A stretch of 64,000 nucleotides of DNA, from positions 620,001 through 684,000 of the forward strand of contig JAGYXB010001325.1 of the NCBI GenBank assembly GCA_022495005.1, given 5' to 3'. The DNA comes from Rhyacophila brunnea. Taxonomy: Eukaryota; Arthropoda; Insecta; Trichoptera; Rhyacophilidae. Made by a program: the position numbers and the translations under genes. The notes beneath the pieces were generated by a model that saw nothing but the letters and a program-made list of their open reading frames with translations, was not told the DNA's origin and made no database searches. Within the stretch, counting starts at the first letter, position 1, and each line of letters starts with the position of its first letter. Below are positions 10,270 through 22,579 of this stretch, in pieces.

Positions 10270-12551
10270 TACCTAGTAATCATTTTAGTTAGCTATTGTG
10301 TTGATTTTTTTCTTTTTCTGTATCGAAAAAAATTCCATCTTATACAATTATTATTTGTTCATTTTTTTACTTAGGCGTTATATTATGAAAACCTCCATAA
10401 GTACGTACTTAACTGGCAACATGTATAGAGTTTTAAATGGCGGAAAGTATAAAGAGTCTTCGCTGTAAGCAATAGAGCCTTCGCAAGCCTTCAGTGTTTG
10501 CCGTACATAATGCACAACTCACCCGTAAAGATAACAATTCACGACTTGCCTTCATTCTTACGTGGATGTGTAAAAACGTTACTCAGCATATTTATTTTTA
10601 AAAAAGTGAACATTTAATATAATTTATTCAGAAGACTGCAGCGTGGAGATATAAAAAAATACAAAATTATGGAGAAAACGAGATAGGCTATTCAAAGTAG
10701 GTTTCTTCCATATTACACATTATTGAGATAATCGCAAAAATTGTCAACCGCATTTTAGGATTACAAATAAAATATTTTATTTTTACATACATTTAGTAAA
10801 TAATCATAAATAGTGAATAATATATTATTTTTTCAAAATTATTTAAAGTGGCTATTAATGTTAATATAGCCATATTCTCAAACTCAAGTTTAATACGTAC
10901 TATTTTACTAACAAACAGAGCTAGATTTGGTTGTACCTATATATGAAAGAACAGTAGTGAAAAAATCAGTAACTTATCATTACCAGTATAAAAATAATTA
11001 AAAATAGTGGTAAAATACGGTTCAGCTTCTTTATATTGACATCTAAGCCATAGCATTGTATATGACAATAGTATTATGTCGCACGATTTTTGCATGCTTT
11101 ACAATAGCAATAAATATCCACGGTGACGTGTATGTCTCGATATAGAATCTGGAGTATTTGTTTAACACTAGTTTCAATTTTTTTACGTTATCTTTATTAA
11201 GTTTTTATATATAATTAAATAAATGCCTAATAACGCTAATGACACAGTATCTAATCGTAATTATCCAAAGAAAAAAGCTTAAAAAGCATACCGAATAAAA
11301 AGAAATAGGCATCTGAGATGCTTCAAATTCAATCAATGGAAGAATATCAACTAATTATATCACTAACAAGATAGATGGATAGATAGATGGCGGCAGCAGA
11401 ATATAAGTATGTTTTTAATTAAATTTTACTAAGCAATGCAAGCATTTTTTTTACATAATTAATTGATAATATTATTTTAAGTAACACACGGAAGATCAAT
11501 TTTCTTTCTTATTTTGTGATACTACATCTCAAATAGTCCGTTTTACTATTACACAAGAAGGTTGGAATATGGATAAAAACTCAAAAACTACAGTATGACT
11601 TCTATATCAAGTCTTCAGCGTCATCGTAAAGATTTTTGAAACTAAAACCCTCCCCTGCAAGCCTACGAGTGCATTCAATATCGCATAGAATTTTTTATAA
11701 AAATGCCTTAACCTTTGCAGAAGCAGCACTATTTTAAAATGTAGAGGTATTGTCAGAAGAAGAAACCGAATTTAAAAGTTATAATTACTCTAAATTGTGC
11801 CAGTATCTGCTATAAGTCAACATTTAAAAATCACATGACGTAATAGTATCAGAAAATGCAGTGGTGTGACGTAGAAGACTTGATCTGGTATTACATTTGG
11901 TCTTTACCAGTTATTTTAGATAACCGTATTGCGCAACGACTAAAAGTATATCCGAAATAACTTATTCTTAGAATCTCGAAAAACGACAAAAAAAGTTATA
12001 AGATATTACGTCATTGAAATAAATCTACAGGAAAATAAATAAGAAAATATTCTTATTATAACGATTACGTTAAGTCTAGTAAAGCTTTCATAATGTTATA
12101 AAGAGCTTTTCTATTGTCAACAAACTTTCATTTCAAAATTCTTTGCGATACCCATTATTATATCAACTTCATTCCGATATGTAAATCGATATTGTTAAAG
12201 TGAATGCTGTGCATTCAAAGATGGAATCGTTGCGACGTTTTCCGTGAGCTAGAATGCGCTCTGTCAGTATAGAACGACACTCCAGTGAAGTGCTACAAGT
12301 TGGTATACTTGCAAGATTCCCGGAAGAAGTGAGCGAAGATAAATACCTACCCAAATCAGTAACTTCCCTAGCTCAACCAACTTTGCGCGGAAGCATTGCT
12401 TCCCCGGCTGAGTTGGCTGGTGTAACTTTGCCCAAACGACTGGTTTTCCTGCTTACAGGCACAACAAAGTGATTTATTACGCATTGCAATGTGATTCGGC
12501 CGTGTACTAATTTATCGCGTTAAGTTTATCAATATGTTAGTACAATAAATT
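10270..12551. other. Intergenic AT-rich DNA, no certain gene
   Basis: Includes a small GATA/GATG microsatellite near 11371-11391. The only notable frame is 12254-12472, listed separately. Confidence 0.55.
12254..12472 (+). other. 72-codon unrecognised open frame, possible exon or relic
   Basis: The frame encodes 72 residues of balanced composition (E, S, R, P, L, V rich), unlike the K/N/I/F-rich random frames around it, and lies in GC-richer DNA (12180-12480). I recognise no domain, signal peptide or membrane segment, and no clear splice signals mark its edges. It may be part of a host exon or an old element. The antisense frame over it is a shadow. Confidence 0.25.
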
Positions 12552-13010
12552 ATTACATCGTTTTTCTTAGGTCGTATTCTTATTTGTCCGGTGGTTGTTT
12601 GTCCGGTACAAATCTTGCAATCGATTTTTAACTAACTTTCCGATTAACTAAACATTTGAAACTTTTAGAATATATCAGAATACGATGCCAATGCATTTTT
12701 ATGTAATTTTATGTAATGTAATTTTAGCCATCTATAAGTTGAATTGAATTCATTTTTAGTTAATTCTGTTTTGTATGAAAAGTTATTTCGAAACCATTAT
12801 TGGTTGCTAAGGGTTACTAGCAACTAAATTATTAAATAATATATACGTGCGTTACTATGAAAATCAATATGAAATGACATTTCATTATTCAGTATTTCTA
12901 TCAAATACAATTTTTTTTGATCGTTTAAGCTAGTCAAGTCAAGTTTATATGATTAAACAGGAAATTTAAAAACGTTGTATATTTATAAAAAGTTCTTTTT
13001 ATCTTGTAAT
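12552..13010 (+). repeat. Family A dispersed repeat, copy 2
   Basis: Full-length copy from ATTACATCGTTTTTCTTAG to the inner AACGTTGTAT and on through AGTTCTTTTTATCTTGTAAT. With this extension the outermost ends, ATTACAa and TTGTAAT, are inverted repeats. Non-coding. Confidence 0.85.
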
Positions 13011-13368
13011 TATTTTTATTATAATATACCAACCAAATATGTTGAAAAAAAACATCTTTTCTGTGGAAAGAGATTAAATTTTATAAAATATTAAACTTAC
13101 TTTGGTACATGACTAATTTAACCACTCATTTAGCATTGGAGATTTATTTATCTTATTCATCCCGTTACTGGAATGTGACCTTAGGTTCCCCATCTCATTA
13201 GACTACAAATATTCCAGTAAGTATACACTTCGTCACCTTCATATTCCTAAAATCATCAATACCACATCTAAATACAATATTATTATTTGCATTATCCAGT
13301 AAATACATAGGTATAATTGATAAATATCCCCCAGATTTCATTGACTTGCTATAAATTATAAATGAGTT

Positions 13369-13759
13369 GCCTAGAGTCATAACTCACATATTCCAAAAAT
13401 CGAGCTTTGAGATAATCGCAAAAAAACACCAGATCACTGTTTTCTGTAATTAGAAGGAAAGCATTGAATTCCCACGAATATTAATGAGATGGTGAGGCGA
13501 TTTACATTCATATTTTAAAATATATATTCTACTCCTAAGGCTAGAGACACACAACACACTATGAAAAATAAAGCTTCCTGATTGGTTAGATAGGCGTTGA
13601 TGACAGAACTCGCATTATTCATTGAAAAATATGACTTCTGACACCAACTTTGTCAACAATTTTCACATGATTTAAATTGATCTTTAATGGCCAACTATTA
13701 TTCTTTCACTTTCAACTCAAAAATGACAAAATTGCAAAATGTGAGTTATGACTCTAGGC
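13369..13759. mobile_element. 391-bp TIR MITE
   Basis: Left end GCCTAGAGTCATAACTCACA and right end TGTGAGTTATGACTCTAGGC are exact 20-bp inverted repeats. The interior is AT-rich and non-coding. No clear target duplication is visible. Superfamily unassigned. Confidence 0.85.
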
Positions 13760-14616
13760 GACTAAAATGCACATTGCAAACAAAGCGTTGCATTCCATTA
13801 CGAACAAAAAAGATATAGATCTAAAAGTATATGCGACAAAAAAGAGATATAACTACTTAATTGTGAGAAAGAGATATGAAAGTAAAAGTAAAAGGTAAGA
13901 TTAATATTAATATTATGACTTTTACGCTATAAGAATGTATAGAAATACTAGTATGATCTTAATTAAGATTTAATAATTTTATAGACAAAACAAATAGTAA
14001 ACAATGAATATGACACCTCATTAGATTTGTTATTGATATTTCTTTTATTGTAATATTGTTAATCTCGTACGGTTACCCAAGGCGACAGGTGACATTACCG
14101 AGACGGACGGAATTTATTTGATTCGTAAAGGGAAGGTTGATCTATTAAGGATTTACTCGGTATAATCCCATTTAACACCTAATAATTATGTGCTATTCTA
14201 TTTCAGTCGTGTTTACGACCCAGTTTTCACCTTTCGTTAACGTAGGCAATAAGCGCATACATCAATGGTAAAAGCACACAGTCAACGAATTTAAACGAGT
14301 ATCAACTGTAGGTATATGCATAATCTCATTAACACCATGCAATATGCATTGTTAGATGAATAAAACGGACAGATTTTGCATTTGCATTTTGTAGTGAATA
14401 AGCAAGCAAGTAGCTAAAAAATATAATATCTTGATAAAAAGGCTTAAAAAATAACATCTTTATAGAAAATAGTTTTGTTGTTCTCAAAATATCATGTAAA
14501 AGGAGTTTTAAGCTGTTTATAGTATCTCCTCAGAAACGTTTTTAATGGGGAAAATACTATAAGCAGGGGCCTCGCTCACATGCTGCAGGCTTCATATTCA
14601 TCAGGTCTCGTACTTG
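13760..14616. other. Intergenic AT-rich DNA, no gene seen
   Basis: No recognisable coding or repeat structure. Confidence 0.55.
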
Positions 14617-14624
14617 GTAGGACC

Positions 14625-15511
14625 TAGTGGCGAAGGGTGACTTTTTGAAAGAGGTAGACTGTAGGAGTAACCATGCTTGTCAGATATATTTACGGGAAAA
14701 AAAGAAGATAACCCGATATTACCGATGAATAGGTACGCTAAATCGATGAAATTTCAAAACCTTAATTGGTTTGTTATAATTAGTTTTTAAAAATAAGCAA
14801 TTAGTTTGAATTACTTATGTGTTTTCCTAAACATTTAAAAACGTAACATACGCTCAAAATACATTACCTATCATCTTTGAAAATATCCGTTGTTGTGTAT
14901 ATATTATGTTCCATAACAATTATTTATAATTTAACCGGTAAAACTAGACATTTTAAAATACTTCTATATTTAAAACACAGACTTAGGTAGGTACAATATC
15001 AGATATATAAATTATTTAATGAGTGAACTAATAGATAAATAAAAATCACGAGATAAATTATTTTATATTTTTAACAACAATCAATACATATTTATGTGAT
15101 TGAAATTATTTTTTTAATTATCTTCTTATTAATTATTTTGAATAAATGTGCTCTAGCGATGTAAGCGCTAACGAAACAGCTTGTAGATTTGTATGCGGGA
15201 CGCCAGATATTTTGAAATTATGAGAAAAAAACTTCATGTTGAAAAACCCGACGATTAACGCCAAAATAATCCTATACAATATGTGAAGCGAAACGCGGTG
15301 TGTTTTATTTTCTTAAACTTTCGAGAGATGCCATAGATGGTGCTTAATGAAATATGGGAAAAGATCGTAGAATTATGACAATTATACGATAGATGTCTTT
15401 TGGCGTATAGAATATAATATTATTATTTGTGATTATATAAAGACGTCAATATTAAAATGTCTTAAGAAGGTAGGCTTTAAATAATCGCGTAGTATGGAGT
15501 CTTTGCCACTC
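14625..15511. mobile_element. 887-bp non-coding hAT element
   Basis: Flanked by a perfect 8-bp duplication gtaggacc (14617-14624 and 15512-15519). The ends are imperfect inverted repeats: TAGTGGCGAAG at the left, and on the opposite strand at the right GAGTGGCAAAG. A TAGTGGC/CAGTGGC terminus with an 8-bp duplication is typical of hAT. No transposase frame remains, so it is non-autonomous. Termini resemble, but internal sequence does not match, the CAGTGGCGAAG family at 21162, 25256, 38012 and 53034. Confidence 0.85.
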
Positions 15512-15519
15512 GTAGGACC

Positions 15520-17454
15520 AGCCCTGCTTTATCAGATGTCATAAGTCATAAGATGAGGCTATTCGTCCTGGTGATCACAGTCAATAATAAAGTACTCATC
15601 ATATAACACAGTTAATAAATAATCTTTCAATTGAATAATCGTTCCTCGCATAGGTACTCTGTTTGTCCGCAATAAACAGAAAACCACAAAAATAATAAAG
15701 CCATATTAGCATGTGATATTAAAACAGACATGAAACAATAATACACAACGATAAAAACAGTTGATTATGTGTTCATTAATCAAATATGTTACCATACAAA
15801 AAACAAATTATTAGTTTGACGTTAATACCAAATTAAAATATAATTGGAATAGCAAACAACTACACATATTTCGATATGTTGAGATAATTGCTAAAAGCCG
15901 TCAAGTTTATTAATTAGGACTGCAAATAGAATATTTTATTTTTGAAAATACAGTAGTAAACAATTAATTATAAAAAATCGAATAGAGAAATTAAGTGTGA
16001 CTACCGAATATTTTACTAGCAAACGGAATTTGGATTTGATATGTTATGAATATTAAAATATACTTATTATTACAAAATTATGGTGACTTTCATCCCTATA
16101 TTTCCTACTACCTCAAATCTCCAGTCATTGTCGCAAGACCAGGCGACCAGTGGTCACGGGTCATCAGTCGACCGTAATTAAATATCATTCAGTAACCTCT
16201 AGACAACGGACATGTGTAAGCTTGGTATAGCTGTACCGCCGTTTAACGAGTAATTCCAAGCATACAGACTGAAATTTAAGTATATACCACGAACGTGTCC
16301 AGTGCAACCGTCGTAGAAACAATGTTCTATCCGAGTCTCCGTCCAATCTCCGTTAATCAAACTTCCTGTATCTGTGTTACCGGCAAAGGGTGTCTCCTCA
16401 ATTATGTCGTTTATCAAAGGTGTACGGTGCTATATAGTGCCTATTGGACATGAGGGCATGCCCCAGGAACCAGCTTAAGCCAGGCAAAAGATCATCATAA
16501 AAGGTCAGTGCCTGGAATCCTACGTGTAACCGCCCTCCTCTCTTCCATAAGCACCATCATGATCGTTCCACTACATAATTACAATCCACTATGAAAAGCG
16601 CAACCAATTACTTATGTAAAACGGAAATCGAAAGTGCAAAATTATTAATTAAAAATCTCATTCATATTCCATAAAGAAACGTCAGTCAGTTGATAATATT
16701 ATTTTTGTAAATGCGTTTGTATAGCAACATAATTTATAAAAACAAAGTAAAAATAAATGTAATTATCTAAATTACAGTAATGTTAAGTAAATTATATATT
16801 ATCATAGAGACGATTATTTAATTCATCAATGTATCTTCTTGAGAAAGAAACTAGTAAATGTTTTTTAAAACATCGCCAGTATCTAATATTATTTTTTTAA
16901 ATCCTTAGCTTTTGTTCAGCTGAAAAAAAACTTATCCCTCCCAGGGTGAAATAGAATTATAATATTCTCCGAGAGAAAATCTTCGAGGTCGAAGACCGTT
17001 TAAAAAAATCTCCTATCACTATGGATCGATAAAACCAATAAAACTTTTACACTTTACCGTATACTTTATTCAAATGAAATCACTTGTTTATTCGCGTTTA
17101 AACGCTGTACAAGCAAGTTACAAAACTTGCCAGCCGTTAAATATGTAACTGAACAAAAACAAAGAGAGCAACTTTGATCGTTAGAAAACAACGATTGTCT
17201 TCGCGCAAGTTTGATTTGATAGGCCAAGACGTGGGTTTTCAACCATATCGTGACAGATTTTTAAATTTCTGTGCTGAAAAAAACCTGAAAAAAATTTTGT
17301 TTCATATTAAATCACACGCAGCATTTCATCATGAGGTTAGTATTAGACTATCAAAGAACTTTTATAATATTTTTACAGTGTAAGGCTTCGTACATTTTCA
17401 ATTTTTGTTTCTAGTATGTATGTTTGGTATTTTTTATGTAACAGCACTTGTCTT
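15520..17454. other. Intergenic DNA, no certain gene
   Basis: GC-richer around 16090-16560. A minus-strand 72-codon frame at 16199-16417 is compositionally more protein-like than most (several Cys, Trp and Gly) but has no recognisable domain. Next to it, 16497-16545 on the minus strand repeats words of the elements at 20445 and 22880 (CAGGCACTGACCTTT), so the area may be repeat-derived. Confidence 0.4.
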
Positions 17455-17875
17455 GATCCAGATTTTCCTCTGATTATTGAGAGGCAAAACATTGAGAGCG
17501 TCGACAGCTTCAAATACCAGGGGGTACACATCATGGGAGATGGCATTTTGCAGAGAGAGCTCTCTATCAGAATGAAAATAGCTGGAGCAACATGCAACTC
17601 GATGCGGAGTGTCTGGGACTGTGCTGCTTTACGGTAGCAAATCATGGCACCTTACGAAGGCTCCGTATATTGAGCTTAAAAAACAAAAGTTTTCGACCGA
17701 TACTTGGTATGACTTTAGTAGAAACGAGGAGATAACCTTTCATCACGCTGAGAGTGAAGAGGCGACATTGGATCTGGCTCAGCCACGTGCCGCGGATGCC
17801 AGAAGAGAAATTTAACCTGGCTTGCCTGTTCTTCAAGCCAACTGGATTCAGGCGTCCTGAAAGGCCACTAAATAC
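17455..17875 (+). pseudogene. LINE reverse-transcriptase C-terminal relic
   Basis: Translating across several frames gives a familiar non-LTR retrotransposon C-terminus: VDSFKYQGVHIMGDG (the YLG strand after the RT domain), then VLLYGSKSWHLTKA, and finally RRHWIWLSHVPRMPEEK. These come from different frames, so at least two frameshifts and several stops disable it. The endonuclease and RT core are absent; this is a 5'-truncated, decayed copy, probably of an RTE- or Jockey-like element. Confidence 0.85.
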
Positions 17876-17887
17876 TATCTTTGGAGT

Positions 17888-17970
17888 GTACGTATACAGT
17901 GGATACAAGTTCATGTTCCGTCGGGCGTTTAGTATATATGTGTCTGAGGTGTTTTCAAATTACGTTTGTA
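17888..17970 (+). repeat. Family D fragment with tRNA-like B box (copy b)
   Basis: GTGGATACAAGTTCATGTTCC followed by GTCGGGCG and then GAGGTGTTTTCAAATTACG repeats the right half of the element at 21893-22090. Only the right arm and part of the tRNA-like core remain, immediately after the LINE relic. Confidence 0.5.
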
Positions 17971-18042
17971 TTAGTTCTATATTTTATAAAATATGTCTTT
18001 CTATAAATACTAATAAGTACCTATAATGTTTTTTTATTAGAA

Positions 18043-18203
18043 ATATACATAATATTAGGAAAATGATATCTAGAAAAAAGTTGAACTCAGTGGGATTCGA
18101 ACTCACATCTTTCACTTTCTGGGTGAGTGATTTGGCCTTTAAGCTATCGATCTGTCTATGATTCATGCTAATCATTTAACGTAAATATAAATATGTATGT
18201 TTC
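18043..18203 (-). mobile_element. Family D-like element with tRNA-like core (copy c)
   Basis: On the minus strand a tRNA-like segment (about 18085-18165) carries an A-box-like GATCGATAGCTTAAAGGC, an anticodon-arm-like CACT...AGTG and a good B box, GAGTTCGAATCCC. It is bounded by short inverted ATACAT/ATGTAT words. The acceptor stem does not pair, so it is not a functional tRNA gene. Confidence 0.55.
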
Positions 18204-18452
18204 TTAGGTTTTTCAAAAATGTGTTTTTTTATAATAAATTTATGAGAACTACGTTTTGTCCTAGGTATTTTTAATTCCGTCAATCGAAAGGCGTTCGGCG
18301 AGTACTTTCGCCTCTAAGGTTTTTTTTGTAATTTAATATTATTGACATCCTGCAATATGCCATGTCAGCATAATTATGTGAGATTCTTTAAAAATGCCAT
18401 ATTTTTCAGTAATTTATCAACATAAACCCACGAGATGCCACTGACCTTAGTA

Positions 18453-19257
18453 CAGTGGTTTCCAAACTTTACGTTACTACGCCTCCCTTTTAAAACAATT
18501 TAATCTTGGCGCCTCCCCCACCTTTATTTCATTAAATACATTTTTACACAAGTGCTTTTTTCTACTAAACGGGCTCGATATATGGATTTCATTGCATATG
18601 CGTAAAATCCCGTTTCACATAAATATGATGTTACGAATGGTAGAAGTACCTACTTGCATTGCTTTTCTTGACAAAGTATTATATTATTCTGCAGTTCGAT
18701 TCAACCAAAATTGAACAAAGGTTTTTTTCCGTATAGCCATTCTTATTAGTCAGGAAATACACTACAAATAATTATAAAATAAAATTCTACATGTGAATTA
18801 TCATCTGTCACACATACCACACAATTAAATCAAATTTCATCACACAGGCACATATTATATTATAAAATGTTAATATCGTGTAACCGAAACAGCGCAAAAC
18901 TACAAACAAAGTTAGAAATAGAACGAATTTGTGGTGTGTATTTATCTCACTTAACTGGTCGTACCCCGCTTCCGGGCTAGGCCATAGGCTGGAGCCCTGT
19001 CAGCCCCCCTCTTGTGCACAATAGTATAGAAATGCGGTATAATAAAATTAGTCTCCATATCTTCATACAGGTTTGCAAACAACCTAACTTTTATAGGATT
19101 GTTTTTACTAGATGTCTAATAGTTTTATAGTTTTATAAACTATGCACTTGCAAACTGCAAACTTGTGGCTACATTATTGTGTTAAACTTTTCGCGCCTCC
19201 CTTCGCAACAGTCGGCGCCTCCCCAGGGAGGCGCGCCCCCCAGTTTGGAAATCACTG
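18453..19257. mobile_element. 805-bp non-coding hAT element
   Basis: Perfect 8-bp duplication ccttagta (18445-18452 and 19258-19265). Inverted ends: left CAGTGGTTTCCAAACTT, right CAGTTTGGAAATCACTG. Subterminal GCGCCTCCC words occur near both ends (18511, 19193, 19214), plausible transposase-binding sites. A fragment of family F (18945-19014) lies inside. No transposase frame; a non-autonomous hAT. Confidence 0.92.
18945..19014. repeat. Family F-like fragment inside hAT element
   Basis: TTTATCTCACTTAACTGGTC followed by a GC-rich block ending CAGCCCCCC repeats the right part of the element at 3141-3471 but lacks its terminal CCATG. Either an insertion or shared ancestry of the two hAT families. 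Confidence 0.55.
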
Positions 19258-19636
19258 CCTTAGTATCTCTTGACAGCAGCATGATATTTCGTTATATAAA
19301 AAATGTTGAGAGTTCATGGTTTTTGGGAAGTATTTTACGTGGGGTGAGATTAAGCTACGGCCTCAGGCGCGACGGGGGTGGTCCAGACGGCAACAATCTC
19401 CTGTCTTATGTTTGTTCTCTTGAACGTATTGCTTAAGAAAATAATGTATGTGGGATAAGAAACATTGTACTCGAAATCAAAATAAAATTGCATTAAGCTT
19501 CGGCCAAAATCTGTCGCTTTTCAGCGATACTACGTCAAATATAATAAATATCAAATTCACTTGGAGGTTGAAAAAAATAAATTCCATTGAATGGTTTTCG
19601 TCAAATGCGATTTTCCATTCAATTTACAATAACATA

Positions 19637-20056
19637 ATTACAAGATAAAAATAACTTTTTACATATAACGTTTTTAAATTTTATATTGAATTATTATGCT
19701 CAATATGCTCAAACTTGTACTTGATATGAAGTAAATAAACAACAAACAAATATAGAATACTGAAATATCATTTTGATTTCCATAGTAACGCACGTATATA
19801 ATTATTATTAATTTAGTTGCTAGGACCACCCCCTGGTGGATTGGATTACGGATTTCTTCCGAAATAACTTTTCATACAAAACAGAATTAACTGAAAATGA
19901 ATTCAATTCTACTTGAAGATGGCTAAAAGTATTAATAGAATACATTGGCATCGTGTTCTAGCTGGTCGGGAAGTTAATTAAAAATCGATTGCAAGATTTG
20001 TACTGGATAAACAACCACCGGACAAACGAGAATACGAGCCAATAAAAACGTTGTAA
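19637..20056 (-). repeat. Family A dispersed repeat, copy 3
   Basis: Reverse-orientation copy from ATTACAAGATAAAAA through AACGTTTTTAAATT to ACGAGCCAATAAAAACG and TTGTAA. Conserved blocks (CATAGTAACGCACGTATA; GGACAAACAACCACC near the far end) match the other copies. Confidence 0.85.
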
Positions 20057-20210
20057 AAAATCAACACAGCTGTAATAGATACCTGTAGAAAACATCAGAA
20101 ACACACATGATAGAAAAAAGCTGATTTCCTCCTGATTGGTGGAATTTTAAGTATCTACCTCAGGTCAATTAAACTTAAGTAATATAAGAAGTAATTCACA
20201 TGAATAATAG

Positions 20211-20263
20211 ACGGATCGATAGCTTAGAGACGAAATCAGTAGCCCAAAAGTGAATGACGTCAT
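20211..20263 (+). repeat. tRNA-like fragment
   Basis: GACGGATCGATAGCTTAGAG and the following CCCAAAAGTGAA parallel the 5' half of the tRNA-like core of the element at 18043-18203. The B box is absent; a decayed fragment. Confidence 0.35.
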
Positions 20264-20444
20264 GAAATCAGTTCTACTTTTTTTCGAGAATTTCTGAGTT
20301 TTTTTCAAAATTGTGTTTATTTTCAATTTTATTAAATCTTAGTATTAGTGGTCGATTTTAAATAGTACCTACTTGAAAAAACTACAAAAAAAATCATATA
20401 AGTCCCTAGTAGCTGCGCTTTTTAGTAAACTGTAGTAGGAAGGG

Positions 20445-20545
20445 GGATGATTTGGATGCTGGGATGGGGGTTATACTGGGATTTCAGGCACTAACCTTTA
20501 ATGTTAATAAGGTGGGAGCGGGTGGCTCGGGGCTCGGGGGGTACT
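20445..20545 (+). repeat. Short dispersed repeat (family L)
   Basis: GATTTGGATGCTGGGATGGG, then a TTATAC word, then GCACTAACCTTTAATGTTAA and a G-rich tail. The block recurs at 22880-22975, and partly at 16497-16545 on the minus strand. Function and boundaries unknown. Confidence 0.5.
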
Positions 20546-21205
20546 AGTACTATCACTCTTGCGCAATAACTTATTGTTGAGTCACTCTGTAGTTTATTGA
20601 ATATATGGTTTGGTAATGAGTTTATGAATTACGGTGATTGATGCGACATTGGGCGAACCGTAATTCGTAATTACTTATTTGATGACGCCAGGGTCAAACT
20701 ATGGCACGTCTTGGAGCGTTTATGGTCTGGAGGTAACTGAATTGTTTATAACATGCCTGGATCCACTACAATTATTGTGGAGGTAGGTTAGGATTTTTTT
20801 CTGGGATTAGCGATATCATAGTTCAAAAAAATAGCTATCCAAAAATTTTATGTGTTAAAAATGGCTCGAAATGATCAAAATACATCAACATCAATAACTC
20901 ATTTTTAAACCCTAATTGCTCCACACTTCGTATGATACAAAACTATAAATCTACAGGATAACAGTATACGATTTTCACCGCATTTCTAGAGAAAAATCAA
21001 ATGTGTACGTGATAAAGGAAAATACCGTATTTTCCATTATGTTATGCTTCATGAATTGCGCGCTTTGGAATTGTAAATATTATATATTTTTTATCGATTA
21101 TTGTAAGATATTAATATAAACCAGTCCATAAAGATTATTTAAAATATAGAAACCAATTTATCAGCGGCGAAGAGTGGAGGTAGGCTGTTAAAATCCGACA
21201 TAAAT

Positions 21206-21462
21206 TCTTCTTCTTCGACCATGTCCGATCCTAATAGGATCATATGGGCCTCCACAGAGTAGAGGTTTGTATTAACAGATTTTGTTTTTACGAGAAATGG
21301 ATGTCAGCCACTTGCTCAACCTATTAGGTCCATACCCTGACTCACACACATATTGAAAAACAATATATTGTGTTCTTGCCAGACCCAGGATTCGAACCTG
21401 GGACCCACGGCATGATAGTCCAACGCTTATGCCGCGCGGCCACCGTGGAGTGATATAAATAC
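21206..21462 (-). mobile_element. tRNA-derived SINE (family B, copy 2), nested
   Basis: The same SINE as 10021-10268, minus strand, with the tRNA-like head at about 21380-21455 (B box GGTTCGAATCC). It is flanked by a 7-bp duplication cataaat (21199-21205 and 21463-21469), which rebuilds the family C sequence once the SINE is removed. The tail on the left is a short TTC-rich run rather than a long oligo-T. Confidence 0.9.
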
Positions 21463-21892
21463 CATAAATAGTGCACATTAAACTATGTCAGTCAAACGTA
21501 TTTATTTTTATTGAACAAAGGCTACAATGTGTAGATAGCGTTTGTTAGTTATTAAAACTCAATTAAACCCCGCCTAATCCAAGCCAAAAAAAAATAATAG
21601 TCAAAAAATATTCCTCTATTCATAAAATATCTAAAATTATGCCATTAAACCATACATAACTTTAGATATTTTATAGTTAGAAGATTATTTTTTATCAATC
21701 ATGGTTATTGATACAATATAATGTATTTTTAATTTAACGAAAATAAATAAATATGACTAAAAAAAGTGTGCACTATTTTTGTCGGATCATCCACAGTATA
21801 CCTAAACTATTATGGTTTGTTATAAACTATTTCTTTTATTTAACGAATAAGACGCAAAATTTAAGAATGTAACATTCTACCTATATACTGAA

Positions 21893-22090
21893 TATACATA
21901 GGTAATTTGAAAACATCTCATGCATATACACACTATAAACAATCATGTTGTAAAAAAATTACTACACCAGTAAGTATACTTGCGCGAATCCAGCGGATAC
22001 AGGTTCAAGTCTCGTCGGGTGTTTTTTTTTTTTTCTACAAACTGATTTGTTCTAATGTGTATACGAATGACATGTTTTCAAATTATGTAT
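21893..22090 (+). mobile_element. Palindromic element with tRNA-like core (family D, copy d), nested
   Basis: Inverted arms: left ATACATAGG...ATTTGAAAACATCTCATGC, right GACATGTTTTCAAATTATG. The core contains a B-box-like GGTTCAAGTCTC and a following run of 13 T, which would act as a pol III stop if transcribed. It sits inside the family C element at 21162-22247. Confidence 0.65.
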
Positions 22091-22579
22091 AAAATGGTTT
22101 GGTTTAGGCAGGGTTTAATTGATTTTTAAAAAAACTTACCAACACCATCTGTAAATTATTGTAGTCTTAGTTCAATAAAAACAAATACGTATGACTGACA
22201 AAGTTCAATGTGAACTTTTTATGGTGGATTTTAACAGCCCACCTCCAATAAATGCGGTACAATACTGTGTAATATATCATACCTCGCCTACATGGTTTTG
22301 AACTACTGCTTTGTCATAATATGTGTGGGCATGAAGATGATTTTCATGCTACCCTTTCCCATGTAATAATATTAATTTTCAATCACTGCCAGAATTAAGT
22401 TATTGTGTTATGGTATTTATTTATAACATTCAGGCAGGAGATAACAACCCTTATACAAAGATAATACGCGTAGGCTTAGTACCCATTGAAGTTTATGTGA
22501 ATCATTATAACATCATTAGACATAAATAAATAATAATATATTCTATTCGTAATTATTTATAAATGAAATAATATATGAA

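Larger units (their letters stand above)
21162..22247. mobile_element. hAT-like foldback element, family C copy 1, with nested inserts
   Basis: Starts CAGCGGCGAAGAGTGGAGG; the opposite arm (ACTGACAAAGTT ... CAGCCCACCTCCA) is its inverted repeat but is cut off before the terminal CCACTG. Other copies lie at 25256, 38012 and 53034; their consensus start is CAGTGGCGAAGGGTGGAGG followed by GTAGGCTGTTAAGATTCG. The arms are over 100 bp long. A SINE (21206-21462) and a tRNA-like palindrome (21893-22090) sit inside, so this element is older than both. No transposase. Confidence 0.8.

Noticed and set aside
12552..13010. Family A as a Helitron
   Set aside because: The AAAAAGTTCTTTTT hairpin near the 3' end followed by CTTGT hints at a Helitron, but the expected CTRR end is not met and both ends are inverted repeats, which Helitrons lack.
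16199..16417. 72-codon minus-strand frame with Cys, Trp and Gly
   Set aside because: Looks protein-like, but it has no recognisable family or splice context and adjoins a dispersed repeat; kept only as a note.
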